DNA of 64,000 nucleotides, from contig VDMD01000122.1 of NCBI GenBank assembly GCA_007026445.1, positions 1 through 64,000 on the forward strand, in the 5' to 3' direction. Origin of the DNA: Schizophyllum amplum. Taxonomy: Eukaryota; Basidiomycota; Agaricomycetes; Agaricales; Schizophyllaceae. The translations under genes were made by a program, and so were the position numbers. This document shows positions 22,229-35,910 of the stretch, piece after piece (the first letter of the stretch is position 1; each line of letters starts with the position of its first letter). Under the pieces are notes generated by a model. The model did not search any database, was not told where the DNA came from, and saw only the letters and a list, made by a program, of their open reading frames with translations.

Positions 22229-23919
22229 ATGTATCTCGCCTCGCTGCTCCTCACGTCCCTTCTCGTAGTGCAGACGTACGCCCAGTGCACTCCCTTGCCC
22301 TCTCCGCTGCCCGCATTCGATGACCTGTCGGTTATGACAACGCTCCCTGATCCCTTCACATTCTACAACGGCACCCCACTAGCCTCGACGGACGACTGGG
22401 CTTGTCGACAGCAGGAGATCAAGACCCTCGTCCAAGAGTATTTCTACGGCTACTACCCTGACACCTCGAACGAGGTAAGCCATTTCTCTTCTCCCCTTCC
22501 CATCTGCACCTGGTTACATTGAGTCGTTTTTACCTTGCTCACACCACCCTCCTCATACCGACAGACAGTCACCGCCACGGTCGCCCAAGGTTGGCAAGGT
22601 CAAACCCTCGCCATCACCATCACCTCTGGCGCCAAAACCGTTTCCTTCAACGCCACCCTCACCCTCCCCGCCGGTGCCTCCGCCTCCGCCCCCGTCCCCG
22701 CCCTCATCACCCTCGGTGGGTTCGGCCCCACGGCTGATGGCGCCGCGGCGATTGCCTTCGATGCTGCCCCCATCGCGTACGATGGTTCGCAGAAGACGGG
22801 AGCATTCTGGGAGCTCTACGAGGGCGATATCGGCGTGCTGACGGCGTGGGCGTGGGGGTTCCACAAGATCATCGACGCGCTGGAGGTTGCGGTCCCAGAG
22901 GTGGATGTGGCGCGGGTGGGGGTGGCGGGGTGCAGTCGGTATGGGAAGGCGGCGCTGGCGGCGGGTTTTTTTGATGAGCGGGTGAGTTTGGGTGGGTTGC
23001 TGTTGTCTGACCGACTCATCATCTCATGATTCACCCAGATCGCTCTCACCATCCCTCTCTCCAGCGGCTTTATGGGCATGGCGCCATTCCGCTTCCAGTA
23101 CGAGGCGAACGGTGCGAACGAGCAGATCAGCGACCTCGACGACACGTCCGGCTCGTGGGGCAACGATGTCCTATTGACGTTCAAGGCGGACGTGATGCGG
23201 CTGCCGATTGAGTCCACTTTTTTGACGGCGGGGGTGGCGCCGGTGAGTGTGTGTTTTTGTTTGAGGGCTTCGTTGAGTTTGAGCCTTTCTGTTGTGTCGT
23301 CATATGGAATCACCCCGACCTTTGCTGCGCTATGTCGCCGTGCCGTTATAATGGAACCCAAATACTGACCACCGCCTTCACAGAGGGCTCTGATCTGGGA
23401 CGAAGGGACCACGGATTACTGGGTGCGTCACTCGCGCACGATCGTTCATATGCAACCTAGCGCTGACTTCTTTACACCTTTTAATTTTTACATTTTTCGA
23501 TGTCACTAATACTACACCTCGCAGACCAATCCCGAGGGCACGGCCGCGGTGACCTTCCCCGCGACGCTCGCGCTGTACGACTGGCTCGGCGCGGGCGACC
23601 AGGTCGGCGTCTCGCTGCGCAACAGCGGACATTGCGATCCGAGTGGGAAGTGAGTTATTCCTTTCTCAAGTCGTGACGATGGTACCCCCTCCATAGCACC
23701 GAAGTATCTTCACCATAGAAAGCTTCACGCAGAGTGAATTGGCCCTGCAGAGTGAATTAGCTTCACGCAGAGTGGATTACTAACCTCTTTTCCAGCGCTA
23801 ACGTCGCTCCCTTCATCAACAGGGTTTTCTACGGAACGGAGACGACGCGGAACTACCACGACATCTCGCCCTTCACTGCTCACACGGAGACGTTCCCTTG
23901 GAGTGCGCCGTCTGAGTAG
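22229..23919 (+). CDS. Secreted CE15-like (glucuronoyl esterase family) protein with altered active site
   Basis: Secreted esterase-like protein of about 390 residues, related to 4-O-methyl-glucuronoyl methylesterases that cut lignin-glucuronoxylan ester links. Signal peptide MYLASLLLTSLLVVQTYA, then the family body. The nucleophile motif GCSRYGK is at about 22927-22947 and a His region SGHCDPSG at about 23622-23645. The canonical block after the nucleophile is normally IPQESG followed by a Trp-containing loop. Here it reads ALTIPLSSGFMGMAPFRFQ (about 23043-23100), so the usual catalytic Glu position is Ser and the substrate-binding Trp is missing. No CBM1 is visible. Introns begin near 22473, 22981, 23240, 23423 and 23650. 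It could be a divergent CE15 using another acid residue, a different specificity, or an inactive relative. Confidence 0.85.
23721..23779. repeat. Direct repeat inside the last intron of the CE15-like gene
   Basis: Two near-identical 20-mers (agcttcacgcagagtgaatt at 23721-23740, one mismatch at 23759-23778) flank a partial third copy (gcagagtgaatt at 23747-23758). This is a local duplication within an intron. Confidence 0.85.
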
Positions 23920-24420
23920 ATACCTTCGATGTTTGCCTGCTGTAACTTGTCAGTGGATATTCAGACTGCATGTGTGTATACTGTTCGTGCTGGAAACGGG
24001 AATGTTGGTAAATTGGACTGAGTCAAACTGTGAGTGAATAGCTTATAGTCTGCGTGACGTACAGTAAAGGACATCCTGCTCATGAAATAACGAACATCAT
24101 GCGCGTGACACCACGTGCGCTGCACGTGCAAAGCCCCTATTTATTATTTTCTCACGGCGGTCGGAAGTTAATCGCGGTCTGCACTGCTAAGTAGTCTGCT
24201 CATCGTTCAGCACTTCAACTGCGAGCTCGGTGGACCACGTAGGAGTAATAGGCAGTTCATCCTGTCAATATTGCGGGATTTCCCAGCAACACTTGAGTCG
24301 AGCGTAAACGCAGGACCGGCGCACGGAGGGATGTTTTCATGCGTCTTCATAGTCATAGTGCAACATGAGGCATACGTGCGTACAGAGGAAGTGTGTGGGG
24401 AAGGGAGAAAGCGAGGGTGC
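23920..24420. other. Convergent 3' flanks, CE15-like gene and uL14
   Basis: No gene is seen. Three-prime flanking DNA of two convergent genes. Confidence 0.5.
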
Positions 24421-25182
24421 TTAAACCACGGTGCCTGCGTTAGACGCAATACGCGGCCACAAGTCAGCCTGTGAATTGCATCAGTATCCAAGGTCAAGTA
24501 GCAAATATCGAGTCAACTCACGCATTCTTTTGCGACCGGGCCCGTGATCGCGGATCCCTTCATCTCACCCTTAGGGTTGACAATGACACCGGCGTTGTCC
24601 TACAAAGCATGCTTTAGTTCTCTGATCCATCACAACGCATGCATATACGCACCTCGAAGTAGAGGAAGACACCGTCCCGTCGCCGCCATGACTTGCGCTG
24701 GCGAATGACAACGATGGGCATCGCTGATAGCCTCCTGTCAGCGCGACCGCCACGATTCGAAAGGGATGCTACGCACTCTTCTTCCTCAACTCGGGCTTAC
24801 CCTTCTTGACGGACGCAACGACCATGTCGCCGACACCAGCGTCCGGAAGACGGTTAAGGTGGGAGCCGAAGCCGTACGGCTCGATGAGGTACAGGGACTT
24901 TGCGCCGCTGTTGTCCGCGCAGTTCAGCACGGCGCCGACGGGCAGACCGAGGGTGAGGCGGAACTTCGTTCCGGAGGAACCGGTCGCTGTGCACCATAGA
25001 AGCGTTCATAGAGTTTGTTCGAAAGGAGAGCGAGGGGTGTAGGATGCACAAGTCGTCGATCGAGGAGGGACAGTGATTCAATTTGGGATTATCGACGTTG
25101 CGATTGGAGGGACGGCATAGCAGCAACATACGGTCAGATAGGCCATCGTCGCGAGCTGTATAGACGTACGCTTCGTTGCCAT
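24421..25182 (-). CDS. RPL23: 60S ribosomal protein uL14 (L23)
   Basis: Universal large-subunit protein at the subunit interface. The spliced sequence contains [79 protein letters not shown], then [20 protein letters not shown] and [21 protein letters not shown]. Identification is certain. The first exon is less certain: the best fit is ATG at 25182 encoding MATK, then a GTACGT donor and a roughly 190-nt intron ending GCACAG, giving [14 protein letters not shown]. Shorter introns follow after LRKK, after the DNAG region and after KEC. Confidence 0.92.
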
Positions 25183-25642
25183 TTTTGATCTGGGGCTTGA
25201 GGATGACTACGACGAGCTCGACTTTCCGATGATTGGCGACGGCGCGCCTGCCGAGCTCGGCATGGTCAACTGTACAGTTGATTGCGGGAAGCGCCGAAGG
25301 CGCATTCGCGCAGCCACGTGATGTTCTCGACTGGATCAACAACTCATTGGCTCTCCCAGCGCGCCGGTTCGCAGCTGGCAAATTGATGTCCTTCAGGCCG
25401 ATATCTTCTTCCGTGCTGGGCTTCCTTATCTTCCTTGCTCAATCCTCAGCCTACACGCATCCTCTTTCGGTGTACTTCAATGGGAATCTGTGCAATTGCT
25501 GTGCTTGACGCTGTTAACCTGAGCTCTACTTGAAATTACTAGGTAGGTCCATCGAATCCGTATCTGCCCGACTGAGCCTCTATCCGCCATTTTGCCTCGC
25601 GACAGCTCGCGCTTGGTCCACGTACGTCAATTGCAGACCATC
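25183..25642. other. Upstream region of uL14
   Basis: No supported gene. Divergent flank between the uL14 start and the uncharacterised frame at 25643. Confidence 0.4.
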
Positions 25643-25837
25643 ATGACTGCCGCATCGACGCCCGTTCCATCGCTCGCTGAACCGCCCAATCTCAACAACG
25701 CTACCACCAGCCTGATGGGAGTCTCCGGCATTGAAGCAGGCCCCAGTCGCAGCTGGCAAAGACGCCCTTCAGCGGAGTATCGTGCTCTGAGCTGGGCGAT
25801 TTCGGACGACGTGGCTCGCGTCAGTACCGGCGAGTGA
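25643..25837 (+). CDS. Hypothetical short frame, diverged duplicate of the 26.2-kb frame
   Basis: A 64-codon frame from ATG (MTAASTPVPSLAEPPNL) to TGA. I do not recognise it. Its second half (RSWQRRPSAEYRALSWAISD, then DVAR) resembles a segment of the frame starting at 26223 (RRWQKRPESSLAVLILCWRI, then TDGVAR), with matching nucleotides such as cgcagctggcaaagacgccct, so the two look like a diverged tandem duplication. It may be an exon, a remnant, or the 5' end of a larger spliced gene. Confidence 0.3.
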   Translation: MTAASTPVPSLAEPPNLNNATTSLMGVSGIEAGPSRSWQRRPSAEYRALSWAISDDVARVSTGE

Positions 25838-26222
25838 ACAAATTGCATGTGTTTCGGCGCTGCCTTCCTTCCATGTTTCTCGTCGTTATGCGCACACCGC
25901 TCGCGCGACTCCTGCAGTCTGGACTCGGACCATGGCCCATGCAGTTACTCGCCTCGTGGTATGCTATAAGGTACATTCGAGTCGGAGGACAAACCATATC
26001 GTCGCTATGTAACACTTTTCTCAAACCCACTCACATACTCAACAATCTCCTTCTTGGGCGTCTCTCTTCAATGCTCCATCGTCCCGCCTTCATATCCAAC
26101 CTTTTCCATGAACGTTGAACTTTCGGACCGTCGCGTGTGCGGCTCACGTGGCGTGACTGTCGGGGATTATCTGTCTCGTCTCTGACATTCTCTGACCCTG
26201 ACTTTCTCTCATACGCGCCGTC

Positions 26223-27275
26223 ATGTCCGATGACTCATTGTCGTTGAAGCAGCCTATGCGCGCAATTTTGCTTGAATCTACAGACACCAGCACCGACGCA
26301 GCCACGACGGAGACCCTTGGAATCCGAAGTAGTACACCCGGTGCGACTCGCCGCTGGCAGAAACGCCCTGAATCGTCACTTGCTGTCTTAATATTATGCT
26401 GGCGTATTACGGACGGCGTGGCTCGCACGATATGCGAAAGCGGTTTATATCCAATGCCCACCGACGCTAGCGACGAGGATACCCATTTCCATGCTTTGAG
26501 AATTGTCCTTCCCTCCATCATTTGCGACTGACAAATATCCTACGACTCAGTACTGGCGCACGAGGCTGGTCGAAAAGAGCGATAGCGAGTCGGGTTTTGC
26601 GCTCATTGTGGCGGGCAACTGGGGACCGAAAGGACGTCTCCCCCTTCCGGATCCGGATCTCGTGGACAATATTGCGGATGAATTATGTCTCAAGGAGGAA
26701 GAGCGCGAGCCAAGGTGGATGAGGCTCTCCAGTACCCCCAAGTTTCAATAAGCGGACGCGTATGTATCCTTGCGCCTCTTGTCCTTGCAATCGCTCGAAC
26801 TATGCGACGCACACAGGTTGTGAATCGGACGCTATTTGCGCAAATCTCGCGCCTTGCGCCCTCTCTCCTGCAAACCTTCTCACTATTTCATGCATTCAGG
26901 GTTTATATGGACGGCTCAGTTCTTCAGCTTCGCATTCACCGATCATTTTTTCGTGCAGCGATTGCATGACCGCAAGCTCAAGGAAGTTGGCTTCGCCGCT
27001 GGTCAGTATTATGCACGCGACTATTGTTCAATTCTCACCTGTCACTGTTCTGCGTTGCTTCCAATCGCTTGTCTATACGTCTCCCTTCAGCGCAAGGCAT
27101 GGTATATTGTTGCTCGCTCGTTTGGTTTACAGCACTGCGCCAATGTTCGACGAGCTTCTCGACGAAGCACCTTGTCGGGCTTCCACGGACACGTGCAACG
27201 CCTGTAAGCGGCACTTCATCCACTCCAATACTGTTCTCGTCTAGCCTTCCGGCCTTCGAATCTCACATATACTGA
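26223..27275 (+). CDS. Hypothetical multi-exon gene, unrecognised
   Basis: Several open segments in different frames could be exons of one gene: MSDDSLSLKQPMRAILLEST from 26223; YWRTRLVEKSDSESGFALIV, then LPLPDPDLVDNIADELCLKE (about 26551-26750); and a hydrophobic segment FIWTAQFFSFAFTDHFFVQR (about 26901-26960), followed by a GTCAGT...TTCAG intron (27001-27090). I know no family for these. A membrane segment is possible. Boundaries are guesses, and frame breaks may mean decay or sequence errors. Confidence 0.25.
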
Positions 27276-27457
27276 CCCGTACCAACTGAACGATGCCTTG
27301 CTGCCGAGCGAACTCGATCCTGCATTGTACTGATGCAATAAATACTGAATACTGTTACACCGATTGCACCCAACTATGCCAGTGGCCCCAGATGTGTATG
27401 CAGGTAGCCATGTCGTCGCCTCTCCTCGACCGTGCCCATAGAACGAGAATTTGCGCC

Positions 27458-30362
<2,905 letters not shown>

Positions 30363-31657
30363 CCTGGAAGCGCGGGCGAAGGATCGACAAGGAGAAGGTG
30401 GTTCGGTGCGGAGGACCTCTTCAGCCTTAAAGCGTGATCAGACGCGAAGAAGCTCCGCCTGCGAGGTCGCTTGACGATACGGCAGGGGTGATTGCAGTGA
30501 GAGCTGTGCCTTGTGGCCCCCCGCGTGGAAGCTTGCAGAGCAGTGGTATAGCCTACGCGGACGCACCTCGGGCGCGCGCCAGTCTGAGCGGCGGAAAAAT
30601 GGCAATTGAGTTGTTGTGATTGGTCCCGCGTTGTCCGGTCGTCAGAAGGGGGCGCGGGGGTTGCGGTCGGGGATGGACCTTGCGTATGGCGAAGAGGTGC
30701 ATGAGTGGCGGACTATGGGTCTGTGTGTCGCGCCGAACAACTGCCGACTTAAGTCCTGCGGATCCTCTGGACGTGGAAAACAGACGCGGCGGAGGCATAA
30801 TGTCTTCGCACGAAGCATTCACGAGTGTGATAGCCAGGCACAGCCGAGTGGAGGTTGCTTGCGCAACTTCCGGACGCTGTTATCCTCCGGTCTGCGAGCA
30901 GCAGCCTGTAGCAGACTGTACCCTATGACTGTCAAACTTGAGAAGAATGGATGCACCTGGCGATGACTGTCACGGGACCGTTCAGTTCAGGCGCAATTCA
31001 TCGTCTGTCAGTATGATACATCGACTCAAGAATGGTCCTAGTCAGAGGGACCGCGAAGCCTGAAGTTAGGTCAATGTACTCGAACTCGGCGGGAAGACTG
31101 CGCGGCGGGAAGAACACGGGCAATGTAGAGAACATCTCGGCGGTGGAAGTAATATAGCAGTTGGAAGGATCAAGCAATGAATAGGCCTGTTAAAGTCATT
31201 GAAGTTTTTCCCGCTACCATTTATGGTAGTGGGTTTTGGGGTGGAAGCAAAAACGACCCTTCGCGCCGTCGGACGATTCACATCACGTGTTGCTCACCTG
31301 ACTGTCTGCCACGTCACTGACTCAAGCTCTGCAGCTGCAAATGTCAAGTTGCCCCTTCGAGCTTCAAGGCCAAAAAGCTGGGTAGGATAGACGAAAGTAG
31401 CACAGCTCAGGTTGGTAGCGGGCCTTGCCGGTAACGACCGGCCTTGCTGAGTTATTAGAGATGATGGTCAGAACGAAGTTGGAAAGGATTTGAAGCAAGT
31501 TGAATAACGACTGCACGTGGCGAAGCGGCCCGACCGATCACAATCACCTGCTCCCGGTTGGCGTCCGGCCCGGGAGTGACGAGGGCCCCGACCTCCTTCA
31601 TCTCTTCGTCTTCCAAGCTCGAACTTCGAGAACCTCTAATCCTTTGTATTCCCTACA
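30363..31657. other. Divergent intergenic region upstream of cellobiose dehydrogenase
   Basis: About 1.3 kb without a supported gene. It contains the CDH promoter (weak TTTAAG box near 30424-30429) and the promoter of the hydrolase at 31658. No repeat stands out except the short palindrome-like patch gccttgccggtaacgaccgg near 31421. Confidence 0.45.
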
Positions 31658-33158
31658 ATGGGTGATCACAAACCTCCCACCATATTTTCTGAAGCTACAT
31701 GCATCCGCAGGGACCTATGTCCCGTCACCAAGATCCGCCACCAGGAGTCGAATCCTATCGAGTCTCACTCCATCTACTTCGAGGTCCACGGCGATGGCGA
31801 CGCGCTCGCGCGGGGGGAGACGCACAAGCTCGTCTTTATTATGGGCCTGAACTCGTCTAGCTTTGCCTGGAAGCCGCAGGTCGAGTACTTCACGAGCACG
31901 CCAGAGCTGCGCGCGAAGTACACCGTCCTCATTTTCGATAACCGTGGAGTTGGGAATTCCGGGTATCCCATGGGTCCGTATACGTGCGTGGATTGGTTCG
32001 TAATTTGAGCAATGCAGCTGACGTGAACGCAGCACATCGGGCATGGCGGCGGACGTCGTGGCGCTACTCGATTACTTAGACTGGAAGAAGGAACGCGACT
32101 TGAATATCATTGGCGTCAGTCTAGGCGGCATGATCTCTTTAGGTGTGCACATATACTACATTGCCAATGCTCGTCTCTGAGTCTCGCGTCAGAGCTCGCC
32201 ACCCTCATTCCTGAGCGCATATCATCCCTACTGCTCACCGTGACAACACCTGGTAACAGGCATTGGTGGCAAAATATGGCACCTGTACGTGTCTCTTTCA
32301 TGCCATTGCACTTCCTTCCATTGTGCCCAACTTTCTTTCTGTGTACCCCGTCGCTCTCCCTAGTCCTGTCATGGCCAGTAATGTTGCAACCCGCTGACTG
32401 ACATGTTATTAGTGGGTTGGCATGAAGACCCTCGCACGCCTCACGTTCACCTCACCTGAGAAGCGCCCGCCCATCGCTATGGACATGTTATTCCCTCAGT
32501 CGTGGCTCAACGAGCGCGACCCGGACGACCCGAAGGGTAGGACGAACAGGGAGGTCCAGATAGAGGTGAGTGTTGAGTGGCGATGTGATGCATCGCCCCG
32601 CTCGGGCCTTCCGTTCGCCTATCTCCTTCCCATATCTTTCAGATCTATACTGCCTGTCCCCGCGTTCTGCTTACTCCCGAGTTGTCGAGTAACATGCTGG
32701 CCCTGCTGCTGTCGAACCATCATCCTAATTGTCATTTAGGACCTCCTCTTCCGCATCAGCAACACCCGCCCGCAACAGCTCATGGGCCACATATCCCAAA
32801 TGATCGCCGCGCTCTCGCACTACGTTGACGATACACGGCTCGCCGCTATTGGCAGGAACATTGGCGCGAAGGGGAAGGGGTGGATTGGGGTTGTGTGTGG
32901 TGAGTGTCACGCCTCCTTATATTGTTCTATTTCATGGCTGGGCGCATGCTGATATATAAACCAGGCGACGAAGACCACCTCGTTCTCAAGACCAACTCCC
33001 TACGCATCGTGGCGGGCCTGCGGTCCTCTGGCGACAACGACATCGCCGAGTACGAGGAATGGCCGGTTACTGCCCACGGTATACATGTGCAGCGACGTAA
33101 GCGGTTCTGCGCCCTTATTGAGCGCGGCGTGGCGGAAGGGCTGGTGAGGAGGGGGTAG
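31658..33158 (+). CDS. Alpha/beta-hydrolase fold protein (GVSLGG)
   Basis: Intracellular alpha/beta hydrolase of about 370 residues, probably esterase or epoxide-hydrolase/acyltransferase-like; substrate unknown. It starts MGDHKPPTIFSEATCIRRDL with no signal peptide. Motifs: oxyanion-side LVFIMGLNSSSFAWKPQVEY, then FDNRGVGNSGYP, nucleophile elbow NIIGVSLGGMISLELATLIP (about 32103-32210), and late strand IGVVCGDEDHLV with an Asp, followed by the His in TAHGIHVQRR. Introns start near 31982, 32142, 32286, 32565 and 32900. The triad Ser, Asp and His is plausible. Confidence 0.85.
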
Positions 33159-34431
33159 GGTGAACAATGCATTAATGAGGGGCCCTCAGAGGGGGCGGGG
33201 TGAACACTGAGAGCGGTATGAGCAGCGAGGACAGGAAGATCCGTACCAACAGTCTATTATTCTATGGCAGTAACATCATCTACATAGAGCTTTGTAGTGG
33301 AGGGTCAACATTAGAGGAGGCGTGTTTGCATGACAGTCGTCCAAGGTGAAGAGGCAAGAACAAAACGTTCCATTTTGGGCGGTCAGAGCACTCGGCCGGC
33401 CGTTTTTGGCACGTGCCGGGCCAATGGAATCAACAGCGGCAGCTGCCGGCAGGGCTTTTCAAAGTTGGCCCTCACCCCGACCGCCATCGCTAGAGTCCAA
33501 CACTTCACGGCGGTTCACGCGCATCGATGCATGCACCTTTCTCGACGCCGCGGACGTGCCGAACTTCTAAGCTCACGCGCCGACTGTCGAACCTGTGCTG
33601 CCGATAGTCAAGCTTTTGCTGCCGATATCAGACTCTTGGCCCGCCCGCGAACCTTTTGCTCCGACCGCCCCCGAACCTCTGGACTTGCACATATGTCTGA
33701 GAGGAAAGACCTAGGACACTTCACATGCCTCACGATGCAGGTGGGCGAAGCCTGGAAATCTTGGGAGACTTCTCACACCGTAGTGTTGCTGACCGAGACT
33801 CGACTTACTTGCAGTTCGCCCAGGATTCGCCCAAGACCACTACGACCTGGTTCGGCCACTGCGGCGACGTCAGATGTTCCGACTTGAGACGGCCTCCTCC
33901 GTCGCTTCGCTCGTCGAACGTCCCAGGACCATCTGCCTCACGCACATGCTCGGACCGTCGAAGAATTGGTCAGTGACGATGTCCAACGGACATTTTCGGC
34001 GAGGCCTACAATCTCGACTTGGCGAGCACGTCGAAGCATAGGCTCTCATTGGACGACGACCAATATACGCGAACGCCCCCGTTCAGTGACCGCCAGTTGT
34101 CGGGTCTCTCCGACCGTCTTTTCGAGTCCCTATGTCTGATTCGCGGCCGATGATGTCTCTGACTAGCCGCTCTGCGACCCTTGGCACCGTGGGAGCAACC
34201 TTCGTCCGACGCGGCTCGCAGCGCCGCCACTTCGAATGTTTCGCCAACCCCGGATGACCTTCACGCCGTCATCGCGACTTCCGCCGAGTGCATCGAGGGC
34301 GCGGCACTATAAAAGCTCGCTAAGCACCGGGGATCGACTCATTTTTCGAGTGGTACACCCGTTCCCTCCAATCCTCCACTTCCCCGCCCTCCGATCATTT
34401 TCGGCGCGCATCTGCGACCTGCTTCGACACA
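33159..34431. other. Intergenic region, no supported gene
   Basis: A plus-strand open frame of 185 codons (33330-33887) is compositionally odd (Arg/Thr/Ser-rich) and has no family or intron support, so I do not call it. The right end is the promoter of the gene at 34432. Confidence 0.4.
34308..34315 (+). promoter_or_regulatory. TATA box of the four-TM gene
   Basis: TATAAAAG lies 117 nt upstream of the ATG at 34432, a good match to the consensus and at a plausible distance given a short leader. Confidence 0.6.
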
Positions 34432-35145
34432 ATGGCGGTCAGCACTGTCAGCATCCCGCTGTCGCTCCCGCTTTTCTTGAGCATGTTCCTCACCTGGGCG
34501 TTTGGGATCATCTCGTTCGGCATGTGTACGTCTGCGATGTCCTCTCTCCGATCCCACTCATCTCACCTGAATATTCAGGCATCAGCTCATATCGCGGCCT
34601 CAACGGTACCCTGAAGAAGGATGGTGCCGACGTCGGTGGTGCGTCTTCACAGATTTTTTTTTCTTCCTGTCTTCCGCTCATCACTTCATGTAGAGGTCTT
34701 CTCGACGGACGGTGTCATCACCGCCATCACGGGCTGCATATTCGCTATAAGTTGGATGGTGCTCTTCCTCATGTACACTTCGCCATCGTTGGTGATGAAG
34801 TCGCTCAAGGCACTCTCCGGCGTGTATTGGTTCTTCGTCATCTGGCTCTTCGCCACCCTCATCCCGTACACGCAATACATCCGCAAGGACTCGCCGACAT
34901 ATGCTGACGGCAGTGGCACGTGGCCCGAAGCGTACAAGAGCTTTGACTACTGTGAGTGATGTGTTGTTACGGACGTCGAGCACGCGCTGAAGTGGTACTT
35001 TACAGTGGTTTGGATATCCGTCTTTGGGTGGATATGTTGGTTCTTCACACTTGTCACAGCATGTCTGCTCCCTGTGGCCGCGTCCAAGGCCCAGAGTTAT
35101 TACACGCGCCGTGCGTACGAGGAGAAGGCGGTGCCGCAAGCGTAA
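34432..35145 (+). CDS. Small four-TM membrane protein (MARVEL/tetraspan-like)
   Basis: About 185 residues with four hydrophobic segments: LPLFLSMFLTWAFGIISFGM, ITAITGCIFAISWMVLFLMY, VYWFFVIWLFATLIPY and VWISVFGWICWFFTLVTACL. The C-terminal cytoplasmic tail is polar (YYTRRAYEEKAVPQA). Three introns: donor GTACGT after GMC (34527), a second ending before EVFSTDG (34693), and a third ending before LVWISV (35005). The layout resembles basidiomycete tetraspan/MARVEL-like proteins, but no signature allows a named function. A TATA box precedes it. Confidence 0.8.
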
Positions 35146-35910
35146 GCTCGCCGCAATGAAGCCTTCCATCTGCATCCCACGCACTCATCCTACAACTCCA
35201 CTTCTTTCTACATCATTTTAATCGTCCTCATGACGCTTTTATCCCCACTGCCTCATTTCATCTCATGTTTACCCTTTCATGATTGCGACGCATTTTCTTC
35301 ACGCATTACATTACGATTTGTATACAATCAGACGACAGTTGAAAGCGAAAGAAAAGATTATGCATTTACAATGAATGTATACAACCTGAATAGACGCTAT
35401 ATGGAACGAGTTGAACGGCAGTTCTGAATTCAAGACTTTTGAACTTTGGAGAGGTCGTTTTGAATTTTTACGGACCACTTCTTCAAAGTTCAAGTGAAAA
35501 CTGAATCAGACGAAGGGCGAGCCCGGCGTCTGCACGCGCTGGCAGCCCTTAGACTTGCCCTCAAGTGGCCACAGGTAGCCACGTACGTCGGCTGCGTGTC
35601 TGCCACCCTGTCGGTGCCCTTGCCAGCCGTCGCGGCTCCTGAGATGCTCTTGCGAGGCCCTCGAGCCGTCTCAGCACGTGGGACATCCGTTTGAAAAATT
35701 GAAGACTTTTTCAGATCTCACGGCCAACTCTGAATTATTCGCTTACCATTTTGCAAGTTTCAAGTGAACTTTGAACTGTTAAAACCGCGCCATATAGCCT
35801 CTAATCACAACGTATGAACCTCGACGACAAGGTCTCTATAAGCAGCTCATAACCTCATTCCCAATCCTTCCATCTTCAATACTTCGGTGTTCATGGACAT
35901 CGCTCACAAG
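35146..35910. other. Convergent intergenic region
   Basis: No supported gene. AT-rich 3' flanks with recurring fragments such as ttcaagtgaa and gaattttgaac-like words (35420-35780), but no clear repeat unit. Confidence 0.45.

Noticed and set aside
33330..33887. 185-codon plus-strand open frame
   Set aside because: No family resemblance, odd composition and no splice context.
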